A stretch of 64,000 bases of DNA from Pedobacter sp. BS3. Its GTDB lineage: Bacteria; Bacteroidota; Bacteroidia; Sphingobacteriales; Sphingobacteriaceae. The number at the start of each line of letters is the position of its first letter. Within the stretch, counting starts at the first letter, position 1. Under the pieces are notes generated by a model. It was not told where the DNA came from and ran no database searches. It saw only the letters and a list, made by a program, of their open reading frames with translations. The DNA lies in the NCBI RefSeq assembly GCF_008274585.1, contig NZ_VTRT01000002.1, positions 644,937 to 708,936 of the forward strand. Reading direction: 5' to 3'. The position numbers were made by a program, and so were the translations under genes. Shown here one piece after another: positions 18,252 through 27,130 of this stretch.

Positions 18252-19724
18252 ATGGGCAGCTTTTCAAACCGGGTAATCCATAGTGATAAACGTGTGTACC
18301 TTGTACTCGGCATCATTGGTATTATCGTATCGTTATGCTTTGCCTTCCTGATCAAAGAGCTGGGATTAGCTGGCGGAGCTATACCGCTGGCGCTGATGAT
18401 AGGTATTCCCGTGCTGTACGGCGTAATCGCTTATCCCCGGTTTGGCATCATCATACTAATTATTTCGGCCTTCCTGCTCATGTGGGTATATAAGTTCGGC
18501 TGGGTCGAATTCCCGTTAGGAACCTTAATGGACGGCCTGCAGGCCTTACTTATCATCGGCTTCCTGATCAAACAAAAATATCATAGCAACTGGCGCATAT
18601 TCCGTAACCCCATCAGTTACATGATCCTGATATGGATAAGCTATAACCTGCTTGAATTTTTCAATCCCTGGGCCGAATCCCGGCTGGCATGGGTGTATAC
18701 CATCCGGTCTGTAGCAGCCATTATGCTCATGTATTTTATTTTTACCTATAGCATTACATCGGTTAAATTTATACGTACCATTATTATTGTATGGCTTAGC
18801 TTATGCGTTTTTGCAGCCTTGTATGCCATCCGACAGGAATACTGGGGCTTATTCCCTTTTGAACAACGGATTGTAGATGCCGACCCTCTTTTGCAAAGCC
18901 TGCTGTTTATTGACGGTCACCTGCGTAAGTTTTCCATTTTTGCCGACCCGGTATCGTTCTCTTATAATATGGTGGTGGCCAGCGCCTTGTGCCTTGCCCT
19001 GGTTTGGGGGCCTACATCGGTTTTCAAAAAAATTGTACTCCTGCTTATGGCAGCGCTGTTTTTAACCACCATGTTTTACGCCGGTACCCGTGCCGCATAC
19101 GTGCTGCTTCCATCGGCGTTAATATTTTTTGCCATCCTCAATCTCAACCGGAAGATCCTTATTTACGCCGGTATAGCAGCTGTGGTCATCACATTCTTTG
19201 TATTTGTGCCCACCAGCAACCCTACCCTGTACCGGTTTCAGTCGGCATTCAGGCCTTCGGCCGATGCATCGTATAATGTGCGCCAGATCAACCAGAAACG
19301 GATGCAGCCTTATATACGGTCGCACCCGTTTGGTGGCGGTTTAGGCGCTACAGGAGCATGGGGCGTTCGTTTTGCACCTTACTCATTCCTGGCACAGTTT
19401 CCACCCGATAGCGGTTATATGCGTGTGGCAGCCGAATTAGGCTGGATAGGCTTAATATTGCTTTGTACCCTGATATTTATTGTATTGAAAACGGGAATAG
19501 AGAACTTTTTCGAGATAAAAGATCCGGAGCTTAAAGCCTATTGCCTGGCTATGCTGCTTATTGTGTTCATCTTCCATTTTGGTAATTTTCCGCAGGAAGC
19601 ATTTGTGCAATACCCGTCTAACGTATTGTTTTATCTCTCGATAGCGCTTATTAATGTTACCCGGAGGCTGGATATTGAGAAACAGAAAAAGCTTGCTCCT
19701 CCTCCTATTATAACCGTACCTTAA
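18252..19724 (+). CDS. O-antigen ligase/polymerase family membrane protein
   Basis: Polytopic membrane protein of 490 residues with about 11-12 hydrophobic segments. A large periplasmic loop near residues 325-390 contains RSHPFGGGLGATG, the kind of loop that defines the O-antigen ligase (Wzy_C/WaaL) family. In an exopolysaccharide operon it most likely polymerises lipid-linked repeat units (Wzy role), working with the GumC/Wzz protein; ligation of glycan to an acceptor is the alternative. The stop codon overlaps the next start by one base (19724), so translation is coupled to the acyltransferase gene. Confidence 0.85.
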   Translation: MGSFSNRVIHSDKRVYLVLGIIGIIVSLCFAFLIKELGLAGGAIPLALMIGIPVLYGVIAYPRFGIIILIISAFLLMWVYKFGWVEFPLGTLMDGLQALLIIGFLIKQKYHSNWRIFRNPISYMILIWISYNLLEFFNPWAESRLAWVYTIRSVAAIMLMYFIFTYSITSVKFIRTIIIVWLSLCVFAALYAIRQEYWGLFPFEQRIVDADPLLQSLLFIDGHLRKFSIFADPVSFSYNMVVASALCLALVWGPTSVFKKIVLLLMAALFLTTMFYAGTRAAYVLLPSALIFFAILNLNRKILIYAGIAAVVITFFVFVPTSNPTLYRFQSAFRPSADASYNVRQINQKRMQPYIRSHPFGGGLGATGAWGVRFAPYSFLAQFPPDSGYMRVAAELGWIGLILLCTLIFIVLKTGIENFFEIKDPELKAYCLAMLLIVFIFHFGNFPQEAFVQYPSNVLFYLSIALINVTRRLDIEKQKKLAPPPIITVP

Positions 19725-20344
19725 TGACATTATCAGACGTTATCAGATCTAACCCGGCTATAAAAAAGTTTGTGCATCGGCTGCTCATTCCTAAAAACGG
19801 TTATTCGCCGAGGTTATGGGTAAAGCTGCTGGTAAATCCGTTGAAGCATCATAAAGGCAAAGGCTCCCGGATAAGCTGGAAAGCACGTACTGATGTTTTT
19901 CCGTTCAACCGGTTCAGCTTAGGCAACCGGTCGGTTATCGAAGCTTTTTCTGTGATTAACAACGGCGTAGGCGATGTCATTATCGGCGATCATTCCATTA
20001 TTGGCATTGGCGATGTCATTATTGGCCCCGTAAAGATCGGCAATAACGTGATGCTGGCCCAGCATGTAGTGTTATCAGGATTAAACCATGAATACCGGGA
20101 TATAAACATGCCGCCTAAGGATCAGGGAGTGACTACCCGCCAGATTACCATTGATGATAATGTATGGATTGGCGCCAACAGTATTGTTACGGCCGGAGTG
20201 CATATCGGCAAACATGCCGTTATTGGCGGCGGAAGCGTGGTAACCAAAGATATTCCCGATCATTGTGTGGCGGCAGGAAATCCTGCCAAAGTGGTAAAGC
20301 GCTATAATTTCGACACTCAAAGCTGGGAAAAAGTATGCGTTTAG
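19724..20344 (+). CDS. hexapeptide-repeat (LbetaH) acyltransferase
   Basis: Left-handed beta-helix acetyltransferase of 206 residues (LacA/NodL/CysE-like superfamily). Hexapeptide repeats run from about residue 70 to 190 (IGDHSIIGIGDVIIGPVKIG and later VWIGANSIVTAGVHIG). The catalytic-type histidine lies in LSGLNHEY near residue 122. It ends with the family's AAGNPAKVVKRY motif. It would O-acetylate a sugar of the exopolysaccharide unit, with acetyl-CoA as donor. It overlaps the polymerase gene by one base. Substrate unknown. Confidence 0.85.
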   Translation: MTLSDVIRSNPAIKKFVHRLLIPKNGYSPRLWVKLLVNPLKHHKGKGSRISWKARTDVFPFNRFSLGNRSVIEAFSVINNGVGDVIIGDHSIIGIGDVIIGPVKIGNNVMLAQHVVLSGLNHEYRDINMPPKDQGVTTRQITIDDNVWIGANSIVTAGVHIGKHAVIGGGSVVTKDIPDHCVAAGNPAKVVKRYNFDTQSWEKVCV

Positions 20345-20379
20345 TTAATTCTGAACTATTATTTTAGAGCGACTTTCGG

Positions 20380-20414
20380 TTTTGACTTTTAACTTTTAAC
20401 TTTTGACTTTTGAC
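20380..20414 (-). repeat. heptad tandem repeat (GTCAAAA/GTTAAAA)
   Basis: Five perfect 7-bp units (plus strand TTTTGAC or TTTTAAC) just before the glycosyltransferase start at 20423. On the minus strand the units read GTCAAAA and GTTAAAA. Non-coding. Confidence 0.85.
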
Positions 20415-20422
20415 TTAGCATC

Positions 20423-21637
20423 ATGGCTCTTGAGAACCGCGATATTTTCATACTGGGTGCAACAAAATTCGATGGCCCTTACGAATCTACCAGCTATACG
20501 GTTGCCCGGTATCTTGCCCGCAATAACCGCGTTTACTATATCGATTACCCGTTTACCTGGAAAGATTATATCCGCCAGAAAGGCACTCCCGAATATACTG
20601 TTCGCAAACCCTATCTCAAGCCAGGTTCAAACGGTGTGCTGGATACCGATCTGCCAGGATTAAAAATTATCTTCATCCCCCTGCTCTATTCTATCAATTT
20701 TTTGCCCGAAGGCTGGCTTTACCGTTTATTGTTACGGTTAAACGAGCGTATCATCACCAAGCGACTCAAACGGGTAATCAGGCGACTGAATATTAAAGAT
20801 TATATCTATATCAACTCATTTAATTTTCACTATCCTGATATCGCGAAAAGCTTGTCGCCCGTTTTAACCGTGTATCATTGCGTTGATCCGTTAATTATTG
20901 AATACGACAAACGGCACGGCATAGTGTCTGAGCGTAAGCTGGTAACGCAAAGCGATATGGTCATCTGTACCAGCAAGCAATTAGCCGACGAGAAAAGGGC
21001 ATTAAATCCACACACTTATTTTGTTCCTAATGCTGCTGACATTTCGCACAGTGGCAAAGCATTGGACGAAAGCCTGGAGATCCACGAAAGCATCAGGGAC
21101 CTGCCTAAGCCGGTTATCGGGTATTTTGGCACTATTGAGCGCCGCATGGATTTTGAGCTGCTTAACAAGGTAATAGAAAGTAACCCGGATAAGAGCTTCG
21201 CTTTTGTAGGCCCATTGTCGCCCGAATTTGTGCCCGAATGGTTTAGTAATATGCCCAATGTTTACCTCCCCGGAAGGCAAGATTATAAAGATATGCCTGC
21301 CATTATTAAGGGCTTTGACGTGGCTATTATTCCCTTTAAGAAAGACGACGTGAGTAAAACGATATTCCCACTTAAATTATTTGAATACCTTGGAGCCGGC
21401 AAACCGGTAGTAATCACCGATTTCAACCCTGATTTAAAGGAGTTTACCCAAGGGACGGTTGCTTTTTGCAATAATGCCAAAGAATTTAACCAGGCCATGA
21501 ATGAGTCGTTAAAAAATAATACATTTAGCATGCAGCAACAACGCATACAGGTAGCGCAACAAAATACCTGGTATAAACGGGTTGAGGAAATAAGCAATAT
21601 TATAAGCGATGCAATTCAGTCCGATCGCCCGTTTTGA
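20423..21637 (+). CDS. glycosyltransferase (GT-B, TuaH/WcaI-like)
   Basis: Cytoplasmic GT-B glycosyltransferase of 404 residues. The N-terminal domain opens with FILGATKFDGPYEST; the C-terminal domain has KPVIGYFGTIERRMD (about 230) and the nucleotide-sugar-binding region FPLKLFEYLGAGKPVVITD near 318-336, with the E/G pattern of GT1/GT4-like enzymes. It probably transfers one sugar during assembly of the repeat unit. The 78-bp gap upstream contains heptad repeats. Donor and linkage cannot be read. Confidence 0.85.
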   Translation: MALENRDIFILGATKFDGPYESTSYTVARYLARNNRVYYIDYPFTWKDYIRQKGTPEYTVRKPYLKPGSNGVLDTDLPGLKIIFIPLLYSINFLPEGWLYRLLLRLNERIITKRLKRVIRRLNIKDYIYINSFNFHYPDIAKSLSPVLTVYHCVDPLIIEYDKRHGIVSERKLVTQSDMVICTSKQLADEKRALNPHTYFVPNAADISHSGKALDESLEIHESIRDLPKPVIGYFGTIERRMDFELLNKVIESNPDKSFAFVGPLSPEFVPEWFSNMPNVYLPGRQDYKDMPAIIKGFDVAIIPFKKDDVSKTIFPLKLFEYLGAGKPVVITDFNPDLKEFTQGTVAFCNNAKEFNQAMNESLKNNTFSMQQQRIQVAQQNTWYKRVEEISNIISDAIQSDRPF

Positions 21638-21671
21638 TTTGATTTAACAGTAGTAATACGCATACCATTTA

Positions 21672-22757
21672 ATGACGAGGATTCTTTTCGACCATCAGAA
21701 ATTCAGCACGCAGCGCTACGGCGGTATCAGCCGTTATTTTGCCAACATCATTGAATATATTAAGCCTTTGCCTGATTTTAGCTATAAACTCGGCGTTCTA
21801 TCCTCTAAAAATCAATACATTAAACCACACATTCCCTTTCCGACACAGGATCTGGGAATGATGAACGATTGGGTTTACACGATCAACAAGTTATATTGCG
21901 ATTACCTGCTGAACCAGGATCAATTTGACATTTTTCATCCCACTTATTACGATACTTACTTTTTTAACCGCCTGAAAAAGCCGCTGGTTATCACGGTTCA
22001 TGATATGACCCATGAACGTTTACCGGAATATTTCTGGGCGAAAGACCCGCTCTCACATAATAAACGCCTGAATATTGAACGTGCTGATAAGATCATCGCC
22101 ATATCCGAAACTACAAAACATGATCTGCTAAAACACACCGATGTTGATGAGCGCAAAATTGAGGTGATATACCACGGTATTGACATTAATAATCTGCCAC
22201 AGGCAAAGAAAATAAACGGTTTGCCGGCGCAATATATTCTTTTTGTAGGCGACCGTGGCGGGTATAAAAATTTCTACCTGTTCCTGGAGGCCTTTAAACA
22301 GATATCGGCAAAATACCCCGACATCCATATTGTATTAACCGGCGGCGGAAATCTTGAGATTGCCGAGCATGAGTATATTAACTATCTCAAATTAGCCGGT
22401 AAAATATCGCATGTTCATGCCAGCGACGAGGAATTATTTTACCTGTATCAGAACGCGTTGTTTTTTGTATATCCTTCGCTTTACGAAGGTTTTGGTTTGC
22501 CCATACTGGAGGCTTACCGTGCCGGCTGTCCGGTGATATTAAGCGATACCGTATGCTTTAAGGAAGTAGCAGCTAACGCAGCTTTATTCTTTTCTGCTCT
22601 AAGTGCCGAAAGCCTGGCCGAAGCGCTCGAAAAAGCAATCACCGACACAGTATTACGGGAAAATCTGATTAAACAAGGAAAAGAACGTTTATTACTGTTC
22701 CCGCTCGAAAAATCGATGGATCAAACACTGGAAGTATATCACTCCTTAGGAAAGTGA
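21672..22757 (+). CDS. glycosyltransferase family 4
   Basis: GT4 glycosyltransferase of 361 residues. It begins RILFDHQKFSTQRYGGISRYF, the glycine-rich acceptor loop, and the C-terminal domain shows ILFVGDRGGYKNF (about 190) and the EX7E motif in PSLYEGFGLPILEAYRAG (about 270-287). Retaining transfer from a nucleotide sugar such as GDP-mannose is typical of the family; the exact donor is not visible. It lies 34 bp after the previous glycosyltransferase gene in the same operon. Confidence 0.88.
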   Translation: MTRILFDHQKFSTQRYGGISRYFANIIEYIKPLPDFSYKLGVLSSKNQYIKPHIPFPTQDLGMMNDWVYTINKLYCDYLLNQDQFDIFHPTYYDTYFFNRLKKPLVITVHDMTHERLPEYFWAKDPLSHNKRLNIERADKIIAISETTKHDLLKHTDVDERKIEVIYHGIDINNLPQAKKINGLPAQYILFVGDRGGYKNFYLFLEAFKQISAKYPDIHIVLTGGGNLEIAEHEYINYLKLAGKISHVHASDEELFYLYQNALFFVYPSLYEGFGLPILEAYRAGCPVILSDTVCFKEVAANAALFFSALSAESLAEALEKAITDTVLRENLIKQGKERLLLFPLEKSMDQTLEVYHSLGK

Positions 22758-22827
22758 AAAGTGAAAAGTAAAAAGTGAAAAGTAAAAAGTAAAAAGTAAA
22801 AAGTAAAAAGTGAAAAGTAAAAAGTAA
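22751..22827 (+). repeat. 11-unit heptad tandem array (AAAGTGA/AAAGTAA)
   Basis: Eleven uninterrupted 7-bp units, each AAAGTGA or AAAGTAA, span the gap between the GT4 gene and the MBOAT gene and overlap the last two codons of the GT4 gene. In another phase the units are GTGAAAA and GTAAAAA, the GTNAAAA family. No spacers are present, so it is not a CRISPR array. Confidence 0.95.
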
Positions 22828-22850
22828 AACAAGAAATAGCTCTCTCAATC

Positions 22851-24278
22851 ATGTTATTTAACTCCGTCGATTTTGCTTTCTTCTACATTACAGTTACCCT
22901 GCTATATTTCCTGCTGCCATTTAAAGGCCGTTGGGTTTTATTGCTTGCTGCCAGTTGTTATTTCTACATGGCATTTGTGCCTGTTTATATCCTGATACTG
23001 GGCTTCACCATTGTAGTTGATTACTTTGCAGGAATATACATTGAAAAATCTGCCGGGCGAAAGCGAAAATGGCTGTTAGTGTGCAGCCTGGTGGCTAATA
23101 TCGGTGTACTGGCCTTCTTTAAATATTTCAATTTTATTAACGAAAACATTACGGCTGCCGCCAATAGCATGGGCTGGCATAACCACATTCCATTCCTGAC
23201 CATATTGCTCCCCATCGGCTTATCGTTCCATACGTTTCAGGCAATGAGCTACACCATCGAGGTGTACCGTGGCAACCAGAAAGCCGAAAAACATTTCGGC
23301 ATTTATAGCCTGTATGTCATGTTTTACCCGCAACTGGTGGCCGGCCCCATAGAACGGCCGCAGAATATCCTTCACCAGATGCATGTAAAGCATAATTTCA
23401 GCTATGCCAATATGGTGGCCGGATTACGGCAAATGGCCTGGGGATTCTTTAAAAAGCTGGTGGTAGCTGATCGTTTGTCTATTTATGTAGATTCGGTTTA
23501 CAGTAACCCCGAACTGCATAACGGCTCATCTGTGGTTGTAAGCTCTATCTTTTTCGCCATCCAGATCTACTGTGATTTTTCAGGTTATTCCGACATAGCC
23601 ATCGGCTCGGCCCGCACTATGGGATTTGAGCTGATGACCAATTTTAAACGTCCCTATTTTTCAAAATCCATTCCCGAATTCTGGAGCAAATGGCATATAT
23701 CCCTGTCCACATGGTTCAGAGACTATCTATATATTCCTCTGGGCGGAAACCGGGTATCGCAAGGCCGTCGCTTTCTTAACCTGTTTATTGTTTTTATGGT
23801 AAGCGGCCTCTGGCATGGTGCAAATTATACCTTTATTATTTGGGGAGCGCTGCACGGCACCTATCAGATTGCCGGCCTGCTTGCCAAACCTTACGTAAGC
23901 CGGATGGAAAGCTTCTTACAGTTATCGCAAAGCAAATTCTGGGGCTTGTTACGGGGCCTGTTCACTTTCGCCCTGGTAACATTTGCCTGGATATTTTTCA
24001 GGGCAAATACCGTTCACGATGCCTTTACCATGATCACCAACCTCAAAACCATTGGTCAGCAGCCGTTTTTAGGCAATGGCATTAACCAGTTCGGGCATTG
24101 CATTTTAGCCATATTGCTGTTATTCACCATAGAATATTTTATGGAGTTCAAACCGGAGATATCGTTATTTAATAATCGTTATGAAGTTGTGCGATGGGCT
24201 TCTGTTATCGGGCTGGTATTTATCATCCTGGTTTTTGGCGTATTTAACGGCGGACAGTTTATTTATTTTCAGTTTTAA
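22851..24278 (+). CDS. MBOAT-family membrane O-acyltransferase (AlgI-like)
   Basis: Polytopic membrane protein of 475 residues in the MBOAT family. It has the AlgI-type start LFNSVDFAFFY, the motif VAGPIERPQNIL (about 165), the conserved segment FWSKWHISLSTWFRDYLYIPLG split by an invariant His region (about 277-300), and the active-site histidine in SGLWHGANYTFIIWG (about 320). It would pass acyl (acetyl) groups across the inner membrane for exopolysaccharide decoration. The next gene, 2 bp downstream, encodes an SGNH-like partner, as in alginate and peptidoglycan acetylation systems. Confidence 0.92.
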   Translation: MLFNSVDFAFFYITVTLLYFLLPFKGRWVLLLAASCYFYMAFVPVYILILGFTIVVDYFAGIYIEKSAGRKRKWLLVCSLVANIGVLAFFKYFNFINENITAAANSMGWHNHIPFLTILLPIGLSFHTFQAMSYTIEVYRGNQKAEKHFGIYSLYVMFYPQLVAGPIERPQNILHQMHVKHNFSYANMVAGLRQMAWGFFKKLVVADRLSIYVDSVYSNPELHNGSSVVVSSIFFAIQIYCDFSGYSDIAIGSARTMGFELMTNFKRPYFSKSIPEFWSKWHISLSTWFRDYLYIPLGGNRVSQGRRFLNLFIVFMVSGLWHGANYTFIIWGALHGTYQIAGLLAKPYVSRMESFLQLSQSKFWGLLRGLFTFALVTFAWIFFRANTVHDAFTMITNLKTIGQQPFLGNGINQFGHCILAILLLFTIEYFMEFKPEISLFNNRYEVVRWASVIGLVFIILVFGVFNGGQFIYFQF

Positions 24279-24280
24279 CC

Positions 24281-25231
24281 ATGCAACAATCCGACAGCAT
24301 TAAGTTTATCCGCAAATTTCTGATATTTATTATCATATTATTTGTTTGTGATCGTATTATCGGCTACGGCCTGCAAACCCTGTATTTCAGCTTAAAAAAG
24401 GGGCAATATGCACAAACAAGCTATGCTATCGAGACAGCAAGCCCCGATCTGGTGGTCTTTGGCAGCTCAAGAGCGTTGCACCATTACGCGTCGCCGGAAT
24501 TGGCAGAGCAGCTCCACTGCTCCGTTTACAATGCCGGTCGCGATGGTCAGTTTATTCCCTATTACTGTGCGCTTGAGGATGTCATGCTGAACCGCCGTAA
24601 ACCTAAAGCTATCATCCTGGATGTGAATGTATGGGAACTGGCCCCAAATAATGAGAAATATGAAAAGTTAGCCATGCTGCTGCCATACATTCCCCGGCAT
24701 CCCGAATTAAAAAAATACACCAACGAAATCAGCAAATGGGAATACCTGAAATTGTATTGCAAAACTTATCCGTATAATTCAACCCTGCTGGTATCGGTTC
24801 ACGATTACCTGTTTGCCAACAAGCTTCCGCAGGATGAAAACGGTTACTTTCCGCTTGAACGAACCATGAGCCGGCAGGATTTTGAATCGTACCGGGAGAA
24901 AAAACGGGTATATGATGAAAAACGGGCTAAGCAGCATATCCCGGTAGATCAAAAGGCCGTAAAATATTACGAGTATTTCTTGAACAAGACGGCTTCTCTT
25001 CATATTAAAACTTATGTGATCATATCGCCTACCCTGCTTAAAGAACCCAATACCCCTGAAAAACAGTTACTAGAACAAATAGCAAAAAAATATACCAACG
25101 TTACTTTCCTGGATTTTACTGCTAATTCAGATTATAATAACCAGTACACCAAATTTGCCGATGAGTTTCACCTGAACAAGCAGGGCGCTACGGAGTTTTC
25201 ACATCAACTGGCCGCATATTTATCGCGATAA
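24281..25231 (+). CDS. SGNH-like exopolysaccharide acyltransferase partner
   Basis: Protein of 316 residues with an N-terminal membrane anchor (about 10-30) and a periplasmic SGNH/AlgX-like domain. Visible blocks are VVFGSSRALHHY (Ser of block I, about 60), an Asn-containing NAGRDGQF (about 86), and a C-terminal FADEFHLNKQG carrying the Asp/His pair (about 290). These give a plausible Ser-His-Asp triad. It should move acetyl groups from the MBOAT protein to the polymer outside the inner membrane. It is the last gene of the exopolysaccharide operon. The pairing with MBOAT is well known; the polymer here is unknown. Confidence 0.8.
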   Translation: MQQSDSIKFIRKFLIFIIILFVCDRIIGYGLQTLYFSLKKGQYAQTSYAIETASPDLVVFGSSRALHHYASPELAEQLHCSVYNAGRDGQFIPYYCALEDVMLNRRKPKAIILDVNVWELAPNNEKYEKLAMLLPYIPRHPELKKYTNEISKWEYLKLYCKTYPYNSTLLVSVHDYLFANKLPQDENGYFPLERTMSRQDFESYREKKRVYDEKRAKQHIPVDQKAVKYYEYFLNKTASLHIKTYVIISPTLLKEPNTPEKQLLEQIAKKYTNVTFLDFTANSDYNNQYTKFADEFHLNKQGATEFSHQLAAYLSR

Positions 25232-25242
25232 TTTTAGTTTGA

Positions 25243-25268
25243 TTGAGCGAAGCTCCAGCTTCGTTCAA
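25243..25268. terminator. hairpin between convergent genes
   Basis: TTGAGCGAAGCT and AGCTTCGTTCAA form a 12-bp stem with one mismatch and a 2-nt gap, directly followed by a second small hairpin (AAAGCC/GGCTTT, about 25273-25288). It lies between the end of the exopolysaccharide operon and the end of the convergent hydrolase gene, and may serve both. No strong U-tract. Confidence 0.45.
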
Positions 25269-25358
25269 TTACTTTAAAGCCTCCGGCTTTAGCACATTCC
25301 CGCTCTGTTGTTGTATCTGCCCTTTACCGTAAACCTCGCAGCCTATACTTTCCCCTCC

Positions 25359-26120
25359 TTACATCTCAATCACCAGCCCATCGTAAGCCAAGGCTATACC
25401 GGGCGGTAATTCTAAGCTGATATCCCTGTGACGGCCCAGCTTATGGCTGATATGAGTGAAATATGTTTTGGGAGCGCCAATATCCTGTGCAAAGGCAATA
25501 GCCTCATCGAGGGTAAAGTGCGAAATGTGTTTTTCTTTTTGCAGGGCGTTAACTACCAAAACCTTCGAGCCCCTGATCTTTTCCCGCTCAACTTCCGAAA
25601 CGGTTTTGGCATCAGTGATATAGGTAAAATCACCTATACGAAAGCCGAAAACAGGCAGCATGTAATGTAAGGTCTCTATAGGTGTAATAGAAATTCCCGC
25701 TGCCGTGAACGGGTTATTGGTAATTTCATGAAGGTTGATTAACGGAACACCGGGATATCTCGTATCCGCGAAAGCGTAATAAAATTCACGCCGCAGCGCA
25801 TCCTGCACACGACTGGTGGCATATACATCCATGGCGGCCTTCTGCCTGTAGTTGAATGCCCGAACATCATCAAGGCCGGCAATATGATCTTTATGTTCGT
25901 GAGTAAGGATTATGCCATCCAGCTGTTTTACGCCCGCACGCAGCATCTGGTACCTGAAATCAGGCCCGGAATCGATCACTAAAACTTTATCATTGACCTC
26001 AACCAGCACCGATACCCGCAAACGCTTATCCCGCTTATCTGCAGAGGTACAAACCGCACATTCGCAGCCAATTACCGGTATACCCTGTGACGTTCCTGTG
26101 CCTAAAAGCGTAATTTTCAA
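25359..26120 (-). CDS. MBL-fold metallo-hydrolase (PhnP-like)
   Basis: Cytoplasmic metallo-beta-lactamase-fold hydrolase of 253 residues. It starts MKITLLGTGTSQGIPVIGC, then a Cys-containing segment (CECAVC), the metal motif THEHKDHIAG near residue 75, an Asp ligand in YITDAKT and a late His in HISHKLGRH. This is the PhnP/RNase Z-like branch, which acts on phosphodiesters. The start is TTG at 26120: the sequence from there matches the family start exactly, and TTG overlaps the TGA of the upstream gene (TTGA), giving coupled translation. Substrate not known. Confidence 0.85.
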   Translation of the reverse strand: MKITLLGTGTSQGIPVIGCECAVCTSADKRDKRLRVSVLVEVNDKVLVIDSGPDFRYQMLRAGVKQLDGIILTHEHKDHIAGLDDVRAFNYRQKAAMDVYATSRVQDALRREFYYAFADTRYPGVPLINLHEITNNPFTAAGISITPIETLHYMLPVFGFRIGDFTYITDAKTVSEVEREKIRGSKVLVVNALQKEKHISHFTLDEAIAFAQDIGAPKTYFTHISHKLGRHRDISLELPPGIALAYDGLVIEM

Positions 26121-26392
26121 AGCTGAAGCGTAGTTTGTTTAAGATGATATAAAAATTGTTTCTGCTTTTCGTCTAAACCGGCGTCATTAATATTAAGCTG
26201 CCGTATCAGCTCAACAAGCGCTATGATACGGCTCTCCAAGTTAGAGAATTTATTCACCACAATGATTCGGCTGTTTTCCAGCATGCAGGCGCCGGTTTTA
26301 AAATTCCCTTTCTCATAGCGCACTTTATATTGAAGCGCCCCGAGAAGGTTCTCCAGTTTATCTAATGTATGCGTGGTATACGTAATATTCAT
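26117..26392 (-). CDS. small conserved Bacteroidota protein, unknown function
   Basis: Protein of 91 residues from ATG 26392; a longer frame from TTG 26398 would add two residues. No signal peptide or membrane segment. It is probably alpha-helical at the C-terminus (ALVELIRQLNIND...LYHLKQT), with an N-terminal region resembling a small alpha/beta fold. Its stop overlaps the start of the PhnP-like hydrolase gene, suggesting a functional or at least translational link. I do not recognise a named domain. Confidence 0.75.
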   Translation of the reverse strand: MNITYTTHTLDKLENLLGALQYKVRYEKGNFKTGACMLENSRIIVVNKFSNLESRIIALVELIRQLNINDAGLDEKQKQFLYHLKQTTLQL

Positions 26393-26469
26393 AACCAAGG
26401 TTAAAGGTTGAAGGCTAAGAGGTTGAGGGTTGACTCCTGCATGATTTAATGTATGATAGCATAATCAGA

Positions 26470-27120
26470 TTACCTCAAATCCACCAGCTCCACCCCCGGA
26501 TGCTGCTTCGGATCAAATGTAAATATGGCATCCGAAAGTTTGACATTGGGAGTGAACGATGTAATGACATAATTATACCGGCTGCCGTCTTTATTAAATA
26601 CAACGGCCTTTGCAATACGTTTTGCCGTTTTGTCAATGCTCAAACGAACCTTAAAATAAGGTTTATTAATGTCTGTTGGCGACAGGTCGATGGTATAACA
26701 TAGTTTTCCGTTTACCTTGCTATCGCCCGTATAAACATACTTGAACCCGTTCTCATACAGCGTAAAAATATCTGCCGGATTAATGCTGTTGGCTTTTTTG
26801 TCTACCTCCGAAAGCTGCACTTCTTTATCTGCTTTTAAATATGTCCACTGGTTTTTACCATCGCTGATGACCTCCTGGTTTTGAAACACCAGCTTATATT
26901 TATCCGTATTCGATTTAATGTAAATAGTGCCGGTTTGTGTTTGCTTATCCTTGCTGTCAGGGTCATCTACCGAATAGGTAAAATCAGCTTTACTGGTAGC
27001 ATACGAGCGGTAATTTTTGCTCACTTGCCCCAATATGGCTTTAGCCCGGGCATCTGTTTGGGCAAAAGCAGTCGTCGTGAGACTACAAATAAAGATGGAA
27101 ACAGCTATGATCTTATTCAT
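26470..27120 (-). CDS. LolA-like outer-membrane lipoprotein carrier
   Basis: Periplasmic protein of 216 residues. A signal peptide (1-20, ending AFAQ) precedes a LolA/LppX-type half-barrel: KADFTYSVDDP, then alternating short strands (GTIYIKSNTDKYKLVF, WTYLKADKEVQL). LolA carries lipoproteins from the inner to the outer membrane. The start at ATG 27120 was chosen because a signal peptide follows at once; a longer frame back to 27219 overlaps ftsK. The gene lies 10 bp after the ftsK stop, an arrangement of ftsK and lolA seen in other bacteria. Confidence 0.88.
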   Translation of the reverse strand: MNKIIAVSIFICSLTTTAFAQTDARAKAILGQVSKNYRSYATSKADFTYSVDDPDSKDKQTQTGTIYIKSNTDKYKLVFQNQEVISDGKNQWTYLKADKEVQLSEVDKKANSINPADIFTLYENGFKYVYTGDSKVNGKLCYTIDLSPTDINKPYFKVRLSIDKTAKRIAKAVVFNKDGSRYNYVITSFTPNVKLSDAIFTFDPKQHPGVELVDLR

Positions 27121-27130
27121 CTTGAAAATC

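Noticed and set aside
22751..22827. Regular repeat array resembling a CRISPR
   Set aside because: Units are 7 bp, directly abutting, with no spacers and no cas genes nearby. It is a simple heptad tandem repeat.
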